A DNA stretch of 43,547 nt from Byssothecium circinans (GCA_010015675.1 ML977005.1:520491-564037), one strand, 5' to 3'; positions 1 through 10,609 are shown, counted from the stretch's first letter. Made by a program: numbers and translations. The notes: generated from the sequence alone by a model not told the origin.

Positions 1-263
1 GACGACATGTTAAAAGTACTGAGCGATAATATTAAGTATAGAAAGAGTTATGGATATTTATAATAGATGAGAAGCGGTATAAGCGATGAGGTGACGTTGA
101 AAAGTCACCCCGCAGGGTATCAACTCCTGAGACGCCCGAGCGTATCACTACGCCAGAAAAGGCAAGATCAGTAATTACTAAGGATTCTCCCACTCCATGG
201 AGACTCCCTGGAGCGTACGGAAGGAGTGGAGTCCGTGGAGGCGGAGTTGACTCCTTCCTTGAC
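1..263. other. Sequence flanking truncated copia copy A
   Basis: Homology between the two copia copies stops abruptly here: on the minus strand copy A follows copy B through the integrase residues LIKxxF and then diverges at about 263/264. The remaining 263 bases are not copia-like. They contain short palindromes (GGAGTTGACTCC near 244 and several ggagt/actcc inversions between 190 and 260). This could be the end of another transposon that truncated copia, or a deletion junction. I see no coding region in it. Confidence 0.4.
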
Positions 264-700
264 GAAGCCTGGCTTGATGAGGGCATCGAGATCTCGAAAG
301 GCTTTCAGAAGGTAATCTTGCCGCCGTTTCTTGATAATGAAAACAAAGTTGAACTTGGAGAAGAGATCGTATGCATGAAACACATAGCGTTCCCCTATAA
401 AGGTGTTGACGTCCAGCTCAATGATATCGATAGCAATGGAGTTGAAAGGCTTAAGTGGAGGTTGCTCGCGTTCACTTCTCCGGGATACTTGCTCCATTGC
501 TTTGTTAGCACTGCATTAGGGACAGTCCTTCGTAGCTGGGGGAGGAGAAGTAATCTGAATACTAGTAGAAGCTGCAGCAAGGTGTTCCAGTAGTTCTGGA
601 CCCGGATGCCCAAGAAGGATATGAGCTTCAAGGCCAGTAAGAACTCAGGGTTTGCGCGGAGCTGCAGACTTGCGTAGGCGCTGACGGGTAGTCATGGCGT
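264..700 (-). pseudogene. copia GAG-pre-integrase and integrase core, truncated
   Basis: Part of the copia Pol polyprotein that inserts the element's cDNA into the genome. The minus strand shows the HHCC-type finger (LGHPG...CP-stop-CSANK; copy B has CPQCSTNK, so the stop replaces Gln) followed by the integrase start SIAIDIIELD, whose Asp is the first catalytic residue of the DDE triad, and FSKFNFVFIIKK. The reading breaks off after LIKPGF; the second Asp and the Glu are missing because the element ends at about 264. Copy B carries the same domain further (42569-43547). Confidence 0.85.
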
Positions 701-1560
701 AGTGCTGAGCCACTAGCAGAGTTCGAGACGGAAGTGTTAGGATGGAACAGTTCTGATCCGTTGAGAACAGTTCTTAACTGTGCTGAACTATTCCTAAGGA
801 ATCAGTAACTAGAGATTTCTGAGCAACTAGGAGATAATAGCCTCCATTCTAGATTACTTTGCACTACACTAGATTAGACTTTTGGTCCAACCTGTATAGC
901 ACTAAGCGTCTAGAGTCGAAGTGAATACTACCACCTCTAAGCTAGGAAAGGGAAACCAGTGACGTAATAAAGTTTAGGACGAACGCAACGTTTAGTAGGA
1001 TAAAGGGCTAAGGGCTAGATAGGGTTGATAGGATGACTTTACACTTTCCCTAAGTAACTATGGGTGATGTGCTGTCTCCACTACTAATGAACTCATCATA
1101 GGCAGAACGTTCCTATGTGAATTCAAGTGGGTTATTGCAGACGTGCACATCAGAGCCACAATCAAGAGTCCAAGAGTGAGCCAGTGGGAAGGGAGGATCC
1201 TTCCGGGTAATTCCAAGAGCGGTGTAGCTAGTAGTGACTAGCCCTATTAGGCGCCCTTCAGTGTCTGAAGCTTGGTCTCCAGCATTGAGATAGGATTGAT
1301 CTGATTGGCTTTAGGATGCCTAGGCTTGGAAAGCAGAGTTTTCACGGGCTTTTCTCTAGATATTGTCAAGGATGTCCTTCCGTTTGTTCTGTTGGTCGGT
1401 TTTTCCTTCCTGTAGCCACAGGCGGAGATTGGATTGACACACTTTGTCGACTTTAAAGCCCTTAGGGCGGTTAGTTAGAATAATGTAAGGACAGTTTCTC
1501 CAGTAGCTACCGTAAGACTCACCATTACCACAGGGACAGGGCTTGCCTTGGTGCGGTCTC
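701..1560 (-). pseudogene. copia zinc knuckle and aspartic protease region
   Basis: Middle part of the polyprotein. On the minus strand a cysteine-rich knuckle (KPCPCGNGESYGSYW, then RNCPY) lies near 1480-1545 and binds RNA in related Gag proteins. Further on, at 1172-1119, comes WTLDCGSDVHVCNN, the copia protease active-site type with the catalytic Asp in LDCGS. Copy B has the equivalent motifs at 38705-38762 and 39054 but decayed. The segment 701-1100 links protease to integrase and is where copy B received a hAT insertion; here it is uninterrupted and gives an empty-site comparison. Confidence 0.75.
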
Positions 1561-2540
1561 TTGGTTTAGCTAGAAACATCTTCATCCTTATCCACTTTCA
1601 AGTTGGTTCTTTTGCGGGATTCAGACCGCGCATAAGGATTGGGGGGAACTGAACCGTTTCCATCATACGGGGATCCTTCACCATTAAAGGTTGTTGGAAA
1701 GGCAGTGTGCCGGGTGCGTCCTAAGGTACGTACGGACACCATAGCTGCTAAATTGATGAATTTGGAAACCAGGTACTTGAGTGTACAGCTGTCTGGAATC
1801 AGAAGCTAATTAGGTGGTATAGTCACCTTACGTTGTAGAGTAATCTCTTTACCAGCCACGTTAACAGTAGCAGGAACCGTAACGGTTATAGATGTAAGAG
1901 CTTCCTGTCTTTCCTTATATTCGCGTTCTTGCTTTCGAAGGTCGAGGACGAGGGAAGTAGCGAGGTTGTTGTGGATCGTGGCGCAAACGTTCAAGAGGTC
2001 GTACTGGGGATTAAAGGCTTTGACTTCTAGAAGATCAAGTTCCTTCGCCTTGCTAACAACAAGTTGAAACTCATGCGCCCAGTCTTCAAAGCCTTCTTTC
2101 CCTGGTGTCTTCTTCTTGATTGCCTGATACTCAGCGCGTGTATCTTGTTTGCGGAGTGCCATTTCACGGTTGTATTTAGCGTGGAGGATAGAGAGCTTCT
2201 CTAAGAGAGTTGGAAAGGTGTTGAGCTGAGCAGCAACTTGAGAGTGAACCGTATGGAGTAGTTTCTCAGCAAGGCTGTCAACCTTTTGTTGATTGATGTG
2301 GTAACGCTTGTTCTTTTCCTTCCAAAGTGTCTGTACAGCTGAAGTTGCTAAGGCAGTAAGGTCGGCAGGCGGTTTAAGGGCAGGCTTGTTGTTATCCTCT
2401 AGATTGAGATACTTCCATACTCTAGCTAAGATAGCTCTGCCTTTGAAGACGTTGTACCACTCATCCTAATTTCTAGGACCAGTAAGCACTACGTCCGAGG
2501 CAGCGACACCACCAGCTGTATATGAAGCAGCGCGAGGCAT
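1561..2540 (-). pseudogene. copia Gag
   Basis: Gag, the structural protein that packages the element's RNA. It starts at ATG 2540 (MPRAASYTAGG...) directly behind the LTR. A TAG interrupts at RN-stop-DEW, where TGG would give Trp; copy B has a stop at the same position. The open stretch 2162-1806 (AHEFQLVVSKAKELDLLEV) aligns with SHKFxLALNKAKELKLLEV of copy B, and a second TAG follows PPN at 1806. After that the frame continues into the zinc knuckle. The protein is highly charged and without membrane segments, as expected for Gag. Confidence 0.75.
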
Positions 2541-2548
2541 AACGACGG

Positions 2549-2926
2549 TGTTGAACGGTGTAGAACAGTAATGAACTGTCTGGGAACCATCAGGATCGGG
2601 TTTGTATAGGCTGCGGATCAGGACGATCAAGGGTGCGATGGTGTACGTGGGTGTACGGGACGGTTCAGAACCGTTAGGAACAGTCAGCGCGACTGTGTAG
2701 GCGTGGGTATAGGGACCGCTTGCGTTTGGATAGTAGATGAAGCAGATAAAGCTAGACCAGGCTCATAACTGTTGGACAGCAGAGCACTGAGAGCATAGAG
2801 AGAAAAGGATGAATTGTGTGTCGAGCGAAGATGCTCAGGAGACAGGACTATATCGGAAAGGACCGAGGCTAGGCCGGATGAGGCTGGTGAACAGTGCGGA
2901 ACTGTTCGGTACTGTTCAGTCCAACA
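2549..2926 (-). repeat. 5' LTR of copia copy A
   Basis: Begins TGTTGGACTGAACAGT at 2926 (minus strand) and ends ...GTTCAACA at 2549, giving the inverted TGTTG...CAACA ends typical of LTRs. Homology with copy B starts at the same base (TGTTAGACTAAATAGT at 37405) and flanking DNA is unrelated, which supports the outer boundary. The inner boundary is less sure. The matching 3' LTR is not in the window, so LTR identity cannot be measured. The bases before the LTR are AGAAG, the expected 5-bp target duplication. Confidence 0.65.
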
Positions 2927-3091
2927 CTTCTTAATAGCACTAGCAGATATTACTGTCAGCATTCCACTGTTCGGCGGCCCACCGCTAGCTATGTTAATAG
3001 TTTCAGAATAAAGAGGGGCTGCGGCAGCGATGCCTCCTACAGTGAAAGAGGATGCATAGAGAAGGGCAGTAATATCCGTTAAGAAGTGCAT
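2927..3091 (-). pseudogene. Secreted-protein-like gene fragment cut by the copia LTR
   Basis: An ATG at 3091 opens 55 codons that run into the LTR at 2926. The start (MHFLTDITALLYASSFTVGG then IAAAAP) has a hydrophobic stretch followed by small residues, resembling a signal peptide with a cleavage site near Ala 24. The remainder is Gly/Ser/Ile-rich (INIASGGPPNSG). The frame stays open into the LTR but those codons are LTR sequence. Base composition is more GC-rich than the DNA just upstream. It could be the 5' end of a small secreted protein (effector-like) gene interrupted by the element. The downstream part would lie outside the window. No family recognised. Confidence 0.4.
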
Positions 3092-3138
3092 AGCTGCGGT
3101 GAGTTAGGGTTGCGCAAGTTAGGCTTTAAGTACGCCTG

Positions 3139-3150
3139 CATATATATTTA
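3139..3150 (-). promoter_or_regulatory. Possible TATA box upstream of the 3091 start
   Basis: TAAATATATATG on the minus strand, about 50 bases before the ATG at 3091. It fits a TATA box in position, but AT-rich RIP'd DNA begins here and such strings occur by chance. Confidence 0.2.
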
Positions 3151-3586
3151 AGGAAATTAGAGCATACATCTATCCCTAGTATAGCCCTTTTAGGGGACTA
3201 TTCTAAACCCTTATTATTTATAGCAAATAGGACTACATTTGGCCCTAGTTAGCTCGGAACCCCAATCAATCATAGCTTATGTGGCTGCAGCGGCCGCTTA
3301 GCACTTTTAGAAATCAAACTTTGTTTACAGTAGATTGAATGGACATTGCTCTGCTAAGTAAAAGGCCCTACGCTCGGTTAATGCATTTAAGTGCCCCTAC
3401 TTATCATAACCGCAAGCCCTATGCCAGGAAGACGGATCAACAAATATGAATTCTATCTTAAGCAATAGCTAAAACTAGGCCATTAAGCAATAAGAAGCAG
3501 TATAGGCTAGTACTAGACAATTAAATAGTTATCATAAGGATCTTTTTAGGTAATATTAAGGCCTAGTTTTATGCCCCTTCACTACA
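3151..3586. other. AT-rich RIP'd spacer
   Basis: Dense in TA, CTA and TAG in all frames. No coherent reading frame or repeat seen. Confidence 0.5.
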
Positions 3587-3599
3587 TATATATAAAAGG
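3587..3599 (+). promoter_or_regulatory. Possible TATA box
   Basis: TATATATAAAAGG about 85 bases before an ATG at 3680 that sits in a good fungal context (AACACCATGTC). Suggests that the damaged reading frame downstream was once a gene. Confidence 0.3.
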
Positions 3600-3679
3600 T
3601 ATTAATCATAGTTATACCTGCTTTACAAAGGCTTATTAGGACCTCTATACTAAACTCTACAAGACTTCACTTAAACACC

Positions 3680-4398
3680 ATGTCAAACAAATTTTTGAAC
3701 GGCGCTAAATTAAATGAGCATTAGGACTAGTATAGGGATTAGTGCGCTTATAATAATAAACTCCCTAAGCTAGACAATAAAGACTATAAAATAATATGTA
3801 ACGTGATTAAAGAGCTCTTCTAACATATCTATTATTAAGAAAAAGTAATCACTTATCTTAAGGGTGAGGTAATGGGCTCTCTAGGTGCACTTAAAAAGGA
3901 TATTGCTAAGTTTAAGAGTCGTAAGAAGAAGGTAGTTAAGAGTATTAAGAGGGACGTCAGCGAGCTAAAGAGGGCAAAGAAAGCAAAGAAGCGTAGTCCT
4001 CATACATAAACCTTGTTTGAATTATAGGAACCAGCTAGAATGGACATTTCTTTTCCTTCTATTCACGCTTAGCTGACGATTCAATATTTACTAGTAGTAT
4101 GATCGTTAACAATTAGGAAAGCTAGAAGAACTAGCAACTATAGTAGGTAATGTATTAGACTATCTCATGGCCATTTTCTATACCTAATTTACTACTTTCA
4201 AGGCTGCGGCGTTTACTACTAGTAACTTACTTTTGCTTGTAATAGAAAATTTACTAAAAGAAAACATTAACCTTTAGGACGCATTTAGGTCCTTAGTACT
4301 TATAGGGCGCTCTTTACAGTCCCTCGTATACCGTGCTAATCTTAGCCCGCTAGTTCCTAAAATAGAAACTGACCCTATTTTAGCACCCTACTCCTAAT
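3680..4398 (+). pseudogene. RIP-degraded unidentified gene, basic coiled-coil type
   Basis: From ATG 3680 the frame reads MSNKFLNGAKLNEH then continues with stops only at likely Gln/Trp positions through a strongly basic helical part (about 3880-4005: IAKFKSRKKKVVKSIKRD, RAKKAKKR) that could form a coiled coil. A second coherent stretch, 4108-4395, lies in another frame (KLEELATIVGNVLDYLMAIF ... LAPYS), so a frameshift or intron lies near 4060-4100. No family recognised; a Gag-like or DNA-binding role is possible but unproven. Confidence 0.4.
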
Positions 4399-5029
4399 GT
4401 AGCCTTATTTATTAACCTATATAATACTATGTCCCTACTTCTACATATCTACTATAATAGTACCTATGAAAGCTTGCGACCACACTTACCTAGCTTAGCC
4501 TTTCTATAAAAGGTGGTGAAACTAGCGTCCTAGCTTACTAATCAAGTAATATAGCAGATTTGTAAGGAAGACCTAAGTTACACCACGGACCTTCTTAGTC
4601 ACTAACTAGGATCTTTTAGGGGCTGTTTGCTCCGTTAAAGTTAATGGAAGAGTAACTTGGACAATCTTATGCTTTTAGGGGAAGCCATGAGTATGCGAGA
4701 GTATGGATGAAGAAGGAAGAAGGAAGAAGAAAGATAAGTAAGAGCTTAAATTTATACGTAGTATGCGACCAAACTAACCACGTAACCAAACTCGTGTGAA
4801 GCTAGATATTAGTAATAACTGCTATAAACTTAGCCCTCATGGCCCTCTATCTAACTCGCGATGGCCGCAACTCTAGCTTATGCTTTCAAACGTAGTTATA
4901 AACTAATTACTAAATCTCACTAAATCTCTTTGTCATAGTATCTACCTTGCCTTATGGCCTGGCGTGCAGTATCTAGCAGGATATAAGAATAACAAAGTGT
5001 GTACAAGAAGTGAAGTGTATTAATCTAAC
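4399..5029. other. AT-rich RIP'd spacer
   Basis: No coherent frame found on either strand. A purine-rich run (gaagaaggaagaaggaag) lies near 4709-4731. Confidence 0.4.
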
Positions 5030-5672
5030 TTATAGTAGTAGTAGAGCGAGACACTAAGATAATAGCCCTAAAGTGCTAAGCACGCTAGCCTATATAAGGC
5101 ATAACCTCCTTAACTATAGTATAGCGAGTGTACCTCTTTAGAGTCTTTAAACTACTATTTAAGTGTCTAGGAGCCCTCCTAAGACACTAACTATGCAACT
5201 AAAAACTATTCATCAGAAATTCTTGATTTAGTTAGTGAAATGAAGGGTGGTTCTAGTACCTTAAGTTTAAAGTCAGCGCTCTTCTAGAATAAATATTTTG
5301 AATGAAATGTGCCTCTATTAAACAGTAGCTTCTGCGTGTTTGCAGGTACTATCTTAGGGAGGAATAGGATGTCAGTAATATTTAAAATAATCCCGCTATT
5401 AAACGTAATCTCTATAGCACCCTTAACGTATTTATATAGTCTTAGGGAGTTTATACAAAGATCTCTTAGATATACTACATCTCTAGAGATGTCGCCTGAA
5501 AGAAGAGCTACGTACGTAGGTTCTAAATTATTTATGTCTATTAAGTTTTTCGTTAAAAGGAGCGCACCAAGCTTAGCCCTAATAAGGACGGGATTTAGTT
5601 TGAGCTCGCTTTTAACCGCCTCTAGCCATTCATAACTTGAGAAAATTTTGTCCTAAAGTATGTAATGGCGTT
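5030..5672 (-). pseudogene. RIP-degraded unidentified gene
   Basis: The minus strand reads as one protein for about 210 codons: RHYIL-stop-DKIFSSYEWLEAV, ALLLTKNLIDINNLEPTYVA, VYLRDLCINSLRLYKYVKGA, FLPKIVPANTQKLLFNRGTF and onward past 5280 with several TAG stops. The longest stop-free part covers 5285-5650. It is soluble-looking, with mixed helix and strand and no membrane segment. The opposite strand is also open at 5309-5635, but the minus reading continues on both sides of it and is preferred. I do not recognise the family. Confidence 0.4.
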
Positions 5673-6149
5673 CCTAAAGACGTGTGTTAGGAGTGCCCGT
5701 ATTGCTAGACGACATTAATGAGTGGCCTCTAGGGTATATAGAATATTTAGAGGAGTTCTAGTAATTACTACAAAGGCATAATCTATGGTAAGAGTAATAT
5801 ATATCTCCTTAAGGGTCTAATAATGGAGCTATGCTATGAATAGCACTAGCGCTAAAATAGTTTATTTAGAAGGTCCCTAAACAGAACCCTCCTAATAATA
5901 GGTAGCTTAGTTATACCTCTCATAACCGCAGCTTCTTTCACCTAAATTCACATCCTCTAACTTAAACCTAAGCTAGCATAGGAAACGACTGCTAGCATTA
6001 CTGCACTATAGACGTATAGCGTTAATAATCATGCAGTATTTAGCGTAAGTATTAAAGTTAAGAAAGAATAAGGAACTACTTCATGAGAATTAATAAGACC
6101 ATGATTAATAATAAAATCATAGAGGAATGCAAAAGAAATATAAGCCTGA
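5673..6149. other. AT-rich RIP'd spacer
   Basis: Short open runs only; no reading that continues past neighbouring stops. Confidence 0.35.
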
Positions 6150-6793
6150 ACTAGAACTAGCGCGGCTAGCCTTGCCATCTTTCATGCCCTTCTCTGCTAT
6201 TTTGATTTGCTGCTTTCATCCTTACTCTCCTCTCCGTGCGACTTCTTTAGTCTGCTAGTATAATTCTTAGACTTATTTCTTCTTATCCTCTTCAACCTAC
6301 CACCCTTATCCTTGGAATCCTCGCCGCGTGACCGCTTCAACGAGCCTCTATCATTGTTAAATCCACCTTTTACCCGCTTTGACCTACCACCCTTATCCTT
6401 AGAATCCTCGCTGCGTGACCTTTTCTACAAGCCTCTATTATTGTTGAATCCACCTTTTACCCACTTTAACTTAACTTCTCCGCCATTGATCTTACTACTG
6501 GCTTTTCTCTTCCTTATAAATGTGCTAACTTCTTTCTTAAGAGTATCTATAGAAACCCTAAGCTCCCTAAAGCTGTCTTTTTAATTAGAAATAATACCCT
6601 TTTAGTATTTGACATACTTTAAAAGGGCCCTAACAAACTTAAGGAGCCATTTAAAGTCGTTAGGTTTCAGGTCCTCGACGTCAGCCTTATATTGATAGTA
6701 CTTGAGCGCTTTCCTTATATTATACAGCCTTGCGGCGTTGAGTAGAGGGAGCATATTAATGACTCTAATTTCTATTCTTGCATATGGAGGCAA
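6150..6793 (-). pseudogene. RIP-degraded gene with basic 29-residue repeats
   Basis: The minus strand reads from about 6793: PPYARIEIRVINMLPLLNAA, LKYYQYKADVEDLKPNDFKW, then a stop, a linker FRELRVSIDTLKKEVSTFIR, and a tandemly repeated Gly/Asn/Lys/Arg/Ser-rich tail (GGFNNxRG...KRSRxEDSKDKGGR). The tail is encoded by two 87-bp direct repeats. No true ATG is visible at the 5' end; the open stretch begins with TTG and probably continues upstream. A nucleic-acid-binding role would fit the basic tail, but this is inference and no family is recognised. Confidence 0.4.
6296..6469. repeat. Two 87-bp direct repeats
   Basis: Units 6296-6382 and 6383-6469, each starting cctaccacccttatcctt and differing mostly by transitions. 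87 is 29 codons, so the repeat keeps the minus-strand frame of the gene it lies in. Confidence 0.8.
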
Positions 6794-6964
6794 TGGTTGT
6801 TTATTAGTAGCTTTAGATAGGACTAAAAGTAGGATCTAATGGTAGGACTAAATCTAGGCAGCAGTATAGGATAAAATAGTCCCTTTAAGGGAGCCACATT
6901 CTAAATTTGTAGCTAAAGTTTATTTTTAGTTTTTCTATATTTGGTTTATTAGTTCTACTAATCT

Positions 6965-7215
6965 CTAATTAATAGTACAATGGTGACTAAAATTAGTTTC
7001 TAGTCCTTATACTTTAGTTATTCTACGCGCACGGCCGCTAGAAAGGCGCTTTACTAAATAGATAATAGCGCTTTATAGGGGTGGTACATAAGGCTTAGAA
7101 AGTAGTGGAATTATAAGCTGCGCTACATGTACCTCTACCTATCTGTCCTCTATACATTTTGAAACATTTACAAGCCTATGGCTGGAGCGGGTCAGCCATC
7201 CTCCCTACTAGCGTT
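6965..7215 (+). repeat. Dispersed coding repeat X, copy 1
   Basis: About 250 bases match the reverse complement of 19930-20170 at high identity (for example ggcgctttactaaatagata and ctctatacattttgaaac). In all copies the same plus-strand frame reads as protein: ARxLERRFTK, then GLESSxIISCATCTSTYL and SSIHFETF, with stops at likely Gln/Trp. So X is a piece of a gene or of an element's protein, not an LTR. Function unknown. Confidence 0.6.
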
Positions 7216-7539
7216 ATTAAGGCGTTCGTCTGCCTCTAGCCAGACTTAAGTGGCAAATATTTAACATGTAATTCCGCACGTAGACATCTTATCACTAATC
7301 TAGAATTTGCTTAAAGCTTTAACTTAATTTCTGCACACACATTGATATTTGCTATAGTTCTTTATAAGTCATATGCTATGGCTATTCATAAGCATCCAAA
7401 ACCCCTTCTACCTAAAAATTACGTTTATATTATTGCCTTTAACTTTACCACCTTCGAAGCCACGCTGGGCAAGGGACCCTTGCTACATACTAACTAATCA
7501 TTACTTGCTAATCTCTTTTTTAGCTATAGTTTAATATCT
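7216..7539. other. AT-rich spacer
   Basis: Nothing recognisable; similarity to repeat X ends near 7215. Confidence 0.4.
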
Positions 7540-7960
7540 TATAAGTTAATAGAGCCTACTAGGCGAGCAAGGTTCGCACGCTAGTAATGCAGGTTAACTA
7601 GATCCTTCTAATATAGGTTTAATTCAAAGAATTTATTGTAAGCCTTATATCTAAAATTCTTGTACCTGTCCCATGTTAACGATATCTTCTAATTATTTTA
7701 ATAAACAACATATGAGTTAAGCTTCTAGAAATTTGCCTTCACTAAATCCTCTTTAGACACTTCAACGAATGCTTCATCCTTCCCTTCAACTGGAATGAAG
7801 TATCTCTTGCTCTCAAGTAATCCGTAATTGATCTAGCGAACGAGCTGCACGGTATAAGGAGGCTTCAGCTCAGCTAAGTTCAATGACTCTTGATCATTCT
7901 TGCCGCCCGTCATAGCGGTTGATGAGGCCTTGGGAAAGTTTCCCTATCTCATGAAGGAAC
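7540..7960 (-). pseudogene. Unidentified gene remnant
   Basis: An ATG at 7913 (minus) begins MTGGKNDQESLNLAELKPPY and the frame runs on with TAG at probable Trp codons: QLVR-stop-INYGLLESKRYF, VEGKDEAFVEVSKEDLVKA, KISLTWDRYKNF, LVNLHY. The first 230 bases are less AT-rich than the surroundings and look little damaged. Codons also extend upstream of the ATG (RLMHEEKFSSFMR), so the true start may be earlier. Soluble and mixed charge; no family recognised. Confidence 0.4.
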
Positions 7961-9116
7961 TAAACTTTTCCTCGTGCATGAGCCGCTTAGGTCTGAAGGG
8001 TTAGATGGCTTCACAGCAAAATAAGATAGATATGATGATTAAATTAACTAAAAAATGACTTTACTAAGGGATAAAGAATCTCTAGCCTTTAAGAGATCTT
8101 AGCCGCTATTTATTATTTTCTAAGTCTATTAGAATTAATAAGGAAAAAACTAGTTAGTTCCATATCTAACAACATTATTCTAAATAATATTTCCTTTTCA
8201 CTACTATTATGCATTAATATCCTTTATGATTCAAAAATAACACGCTCGCCCATCCTACCTATTACTCGTCTGGCAATGAGAATCGCGTGTGGTCTAACCC
8301 TTTAAGGGATGTTAATTAATCATCTCTTAAGCTAATTAGCTCACACCTAGTTCTTACTAGCAGACTATAGTTAAAGTTTATCATGCATCTTGCATGTTCT
8401 CCTTAGGTACAGATATGTAACCTAAGCAGTAACTAGATATAATTGCACGACGACGCGCGTTATTTTGTAGCATGTTACGTACATCATCAAAGGTAAGGGT
8501 CCATGCGTTATGATTAACACTTAGTGGTCTAACGGTAGCTAATATAGCATTTTCTTATATAAGAGTTAGTTACTAGAGCCTTATTTATGTGATTGTTTAC
8601 CTGCGGCATTCGCTAATCATCTTCTTATTAAAGAGACGGTAAGTAGTGTATAAGCTAGCTGCTTAGACCATCTTTTGCCATGTTATAGCAACTAGCTAAG
8701 GGTTCATAATATATATCACATGTAGGACTTAATATTGTTGCTTCTTTAGTGGCCTTTAGTAGCTATGTAGACGCCACTAGAGTTTTCAATAATACCTAAG
8801 AGACTAGACGTAATCTTATTATGTTAGTGTATATCTCCTACTAATGATCTTGCGCCTTCATTGAAGCCTAATATGGACGCAATAGTATAAGCAGGGTCTT
8901 CTTGCATAAGTAGCTGCCTAGTATGGTAAGCTCCTAGCTAGAGATAACTATTCTTTCATAAGTTTTGTTATAGGCTAATATTAGTATCAACGTATATCTT
9001 CACTAGATGCCCAGCAAGCTGTGTAGTTAATGGATATATGATTGCACAATCTATTTCTATCTAGATGATAAATAATAGTAGAACATCCTATTAAGAACAT
9101 CCTCTACTATTGATTC
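7961..9116. other. AT-rich RIP'd spacer
   Basis: Saturated with TA dinucleotides. No coherent frame or repeat recognised. Confidence 0.4.
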
Positions 9117-9506
9117 TTAAACCGCGACTTGCTTAACAAAGCATTACTCGCCGTAGGAGCATCAGTTTTGAGCAAGGATATCCAAGGCGATGTGGAAGGG
9201 AATAAGCGTCTTGCCCTCCTAGGCGACTCAGTCTTACAGGAGGCCGTTCTAGAGCTATGGTATAGCTCTGGTAAAAGTACTCGTAAGTACATATTCTAAA
9301 AGGTTATTAGAGAGACTGACCCTGCTAGAGGAGGGCTCTAGCGAAGTGAAAAATTTATGCAGGAATAGGAAGCTAAGCTAGCTAGCCTAAGAAAGCGGAT
9401 TAATAAATCACGTCGCGAAAAATCCATGCTAGAAGGGGGAAGTGCCATAGGAGACTGCTGCCTTAACAGTAGAAGTGCTAGTAGGAGCGGTCTATCTAGA
9501 CTATAA
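9117..9506 (+). pseudogene. RNase III-domain-like fragment
   Basis: The plus strand is stop-free for 60 codons (9117-9296) and then continues past three stops to 9506. The motif NKRLALLGDSVLQEAVLELW resembles the RNase III signature region (small fungal RNase III proteins have GNKRLA.xGDAVL followed by a W about ten residues on), preceded by a helix LLNKALLAVGAS. Downstream is a basic linker (SLRKRINKSRREKS). If right, the ancestor cut or bound double-stranded RNA. The usual acidic signature is only partly present (GDS). Upstream sequence gives no start codon. Antisense open frames over this stretch are shadows. Confidence 0.45.
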
Positions 9507-10609
9507 GAAAGATATGTCAACAGTTAACAAAGTCCTTAAAGCTATCAATTTGTACTAAAGAACTTAGGTAGAAATAAGTTTCTTACTAACTAGATCTAAA
9601 GGGGATGCTAGACCTAAATATACTAGGGTAGCAACATTACGTTAAATTGATAATGCTATATTAGCGTAATCGCGCTAATTTACTCTTTCACTAGAGTGTA
9701 ACTAGATAGTGGGATAAGTAACGATAGACTATTAGAATTAGAACCTATTAGGACGTGGCGTTATAGTGATTGCTAAAGTTAAGATAGAGAGGTATTATAA
9801 GGTAATCCTATTTGCCTTACTACTAGGGCACTAACAGATTGTTTTGCTAATATGCTAAGCTGCTATCCTACTTTAGGCAAGCTCATGCACGGACAGGAAT
9901 ATTAAAACATTGCAAATACTTCCGCCTGAAAGCACTAATGTACACCTATTTCATCAGAAAGCTTTAGCAAATAATCTAGAGTCTGATTAGCCATTGAATA
10001 TATTATACGGGCTTAGTTATTGCAATGTCGTGGTTGTGAGAACGTTCTTTCTAATAACCTTTACTCTGTTTCTAAGATGACACTACTAAGCATGCCCTAA
10101 TTAGCTGCGTGAATGTCTTGCATTAGACCTCGCAGGTAGGCAACCGCTAGACACCCTAACTATTATGGCTATAATGCTACTATTATTACCTTCAATTGCT
10201 ACTATAAAGATATCACGCGTGGAAGGCTAGATCCAGCAGCTCTCTAAACTAGCTCTAGCCTGGACGAACGCTCTCTCCTTACTATTAACGCCTAAGAACC
10301 ACCCATCGCTAAAGCGGAAGCATGTAACGTCTGCGCCTGTAACCTATATAATGTTGATACGCACTACTAGCCCTAAGCGTCTAAGACGTGATACTAACAC
10401 TGAAGTCCTGCCTACACATAGCGTATCCGCAGCTAGAGCGGCCTTAAATGCGAGCGCACTTATGCTTAATAAGAGGAATACCTTTAGTCCACCTAGTAGC
10501 CAAGCTGGTACTAGAAGTCCTTACTAAGTAAACAGCTCCTCCTATAATAATATTACTGTCCTTATGTGCGCATCTCCTCTAATAATAATGGAACCAAGTT
10601 TAGGGCTAA
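9507..10609. other. AT-rich RIP'd spacer
   Basis: Many stops in all frames. No assignment possible. Confidence 0.35.

Larger units (their letters stand above)
264..2926 (-). mobile_element. Ty1/copia retrotransposon, copy A (5' part, truncated)
   Basis: A copia-order retrotransposon read from 2926 down to 264: LTR, Gag, zinc knuckle, aspartic protease, GAG-pre-integrase finger and the start of the integrase core. Each block aligns with copy B (37405 onward), which fixes the family and the order. Reverse transcriptase and RNase H are absent because homology ends at 264. Only a few stops interrupt the polyprotein and they sit at Gln/Trp positions, so mutation is light compared with the DNA at 3.2-37 kb. 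The leader between the LTR end and the Gag ATG is only 8 bases. Confidence 0.85.

Noticed and set aside
2684..2926. C-terminal part of the 135-codon frame starting at 3091
   Set aside because: These codons are LTR sequence, shared with copy B, not part of the original gene.
5309..5635. 108-codon plus-strand open frame as a gene
   Set aside because: The minus strand gives a longer coherent protein that continues past both ends; the plus product looks like its shadow.
6312..6584. 90-codon plus-strand open frame
   Set aside because: Antisense of the basic repeat gene; its Pro/Leu/Ser composition is explained by the repeat.
9107..9520. Two minus-strand open frames of about 60 codons
   Set aside because: Antisense of the RNase III-like reading and not continuous with each other.
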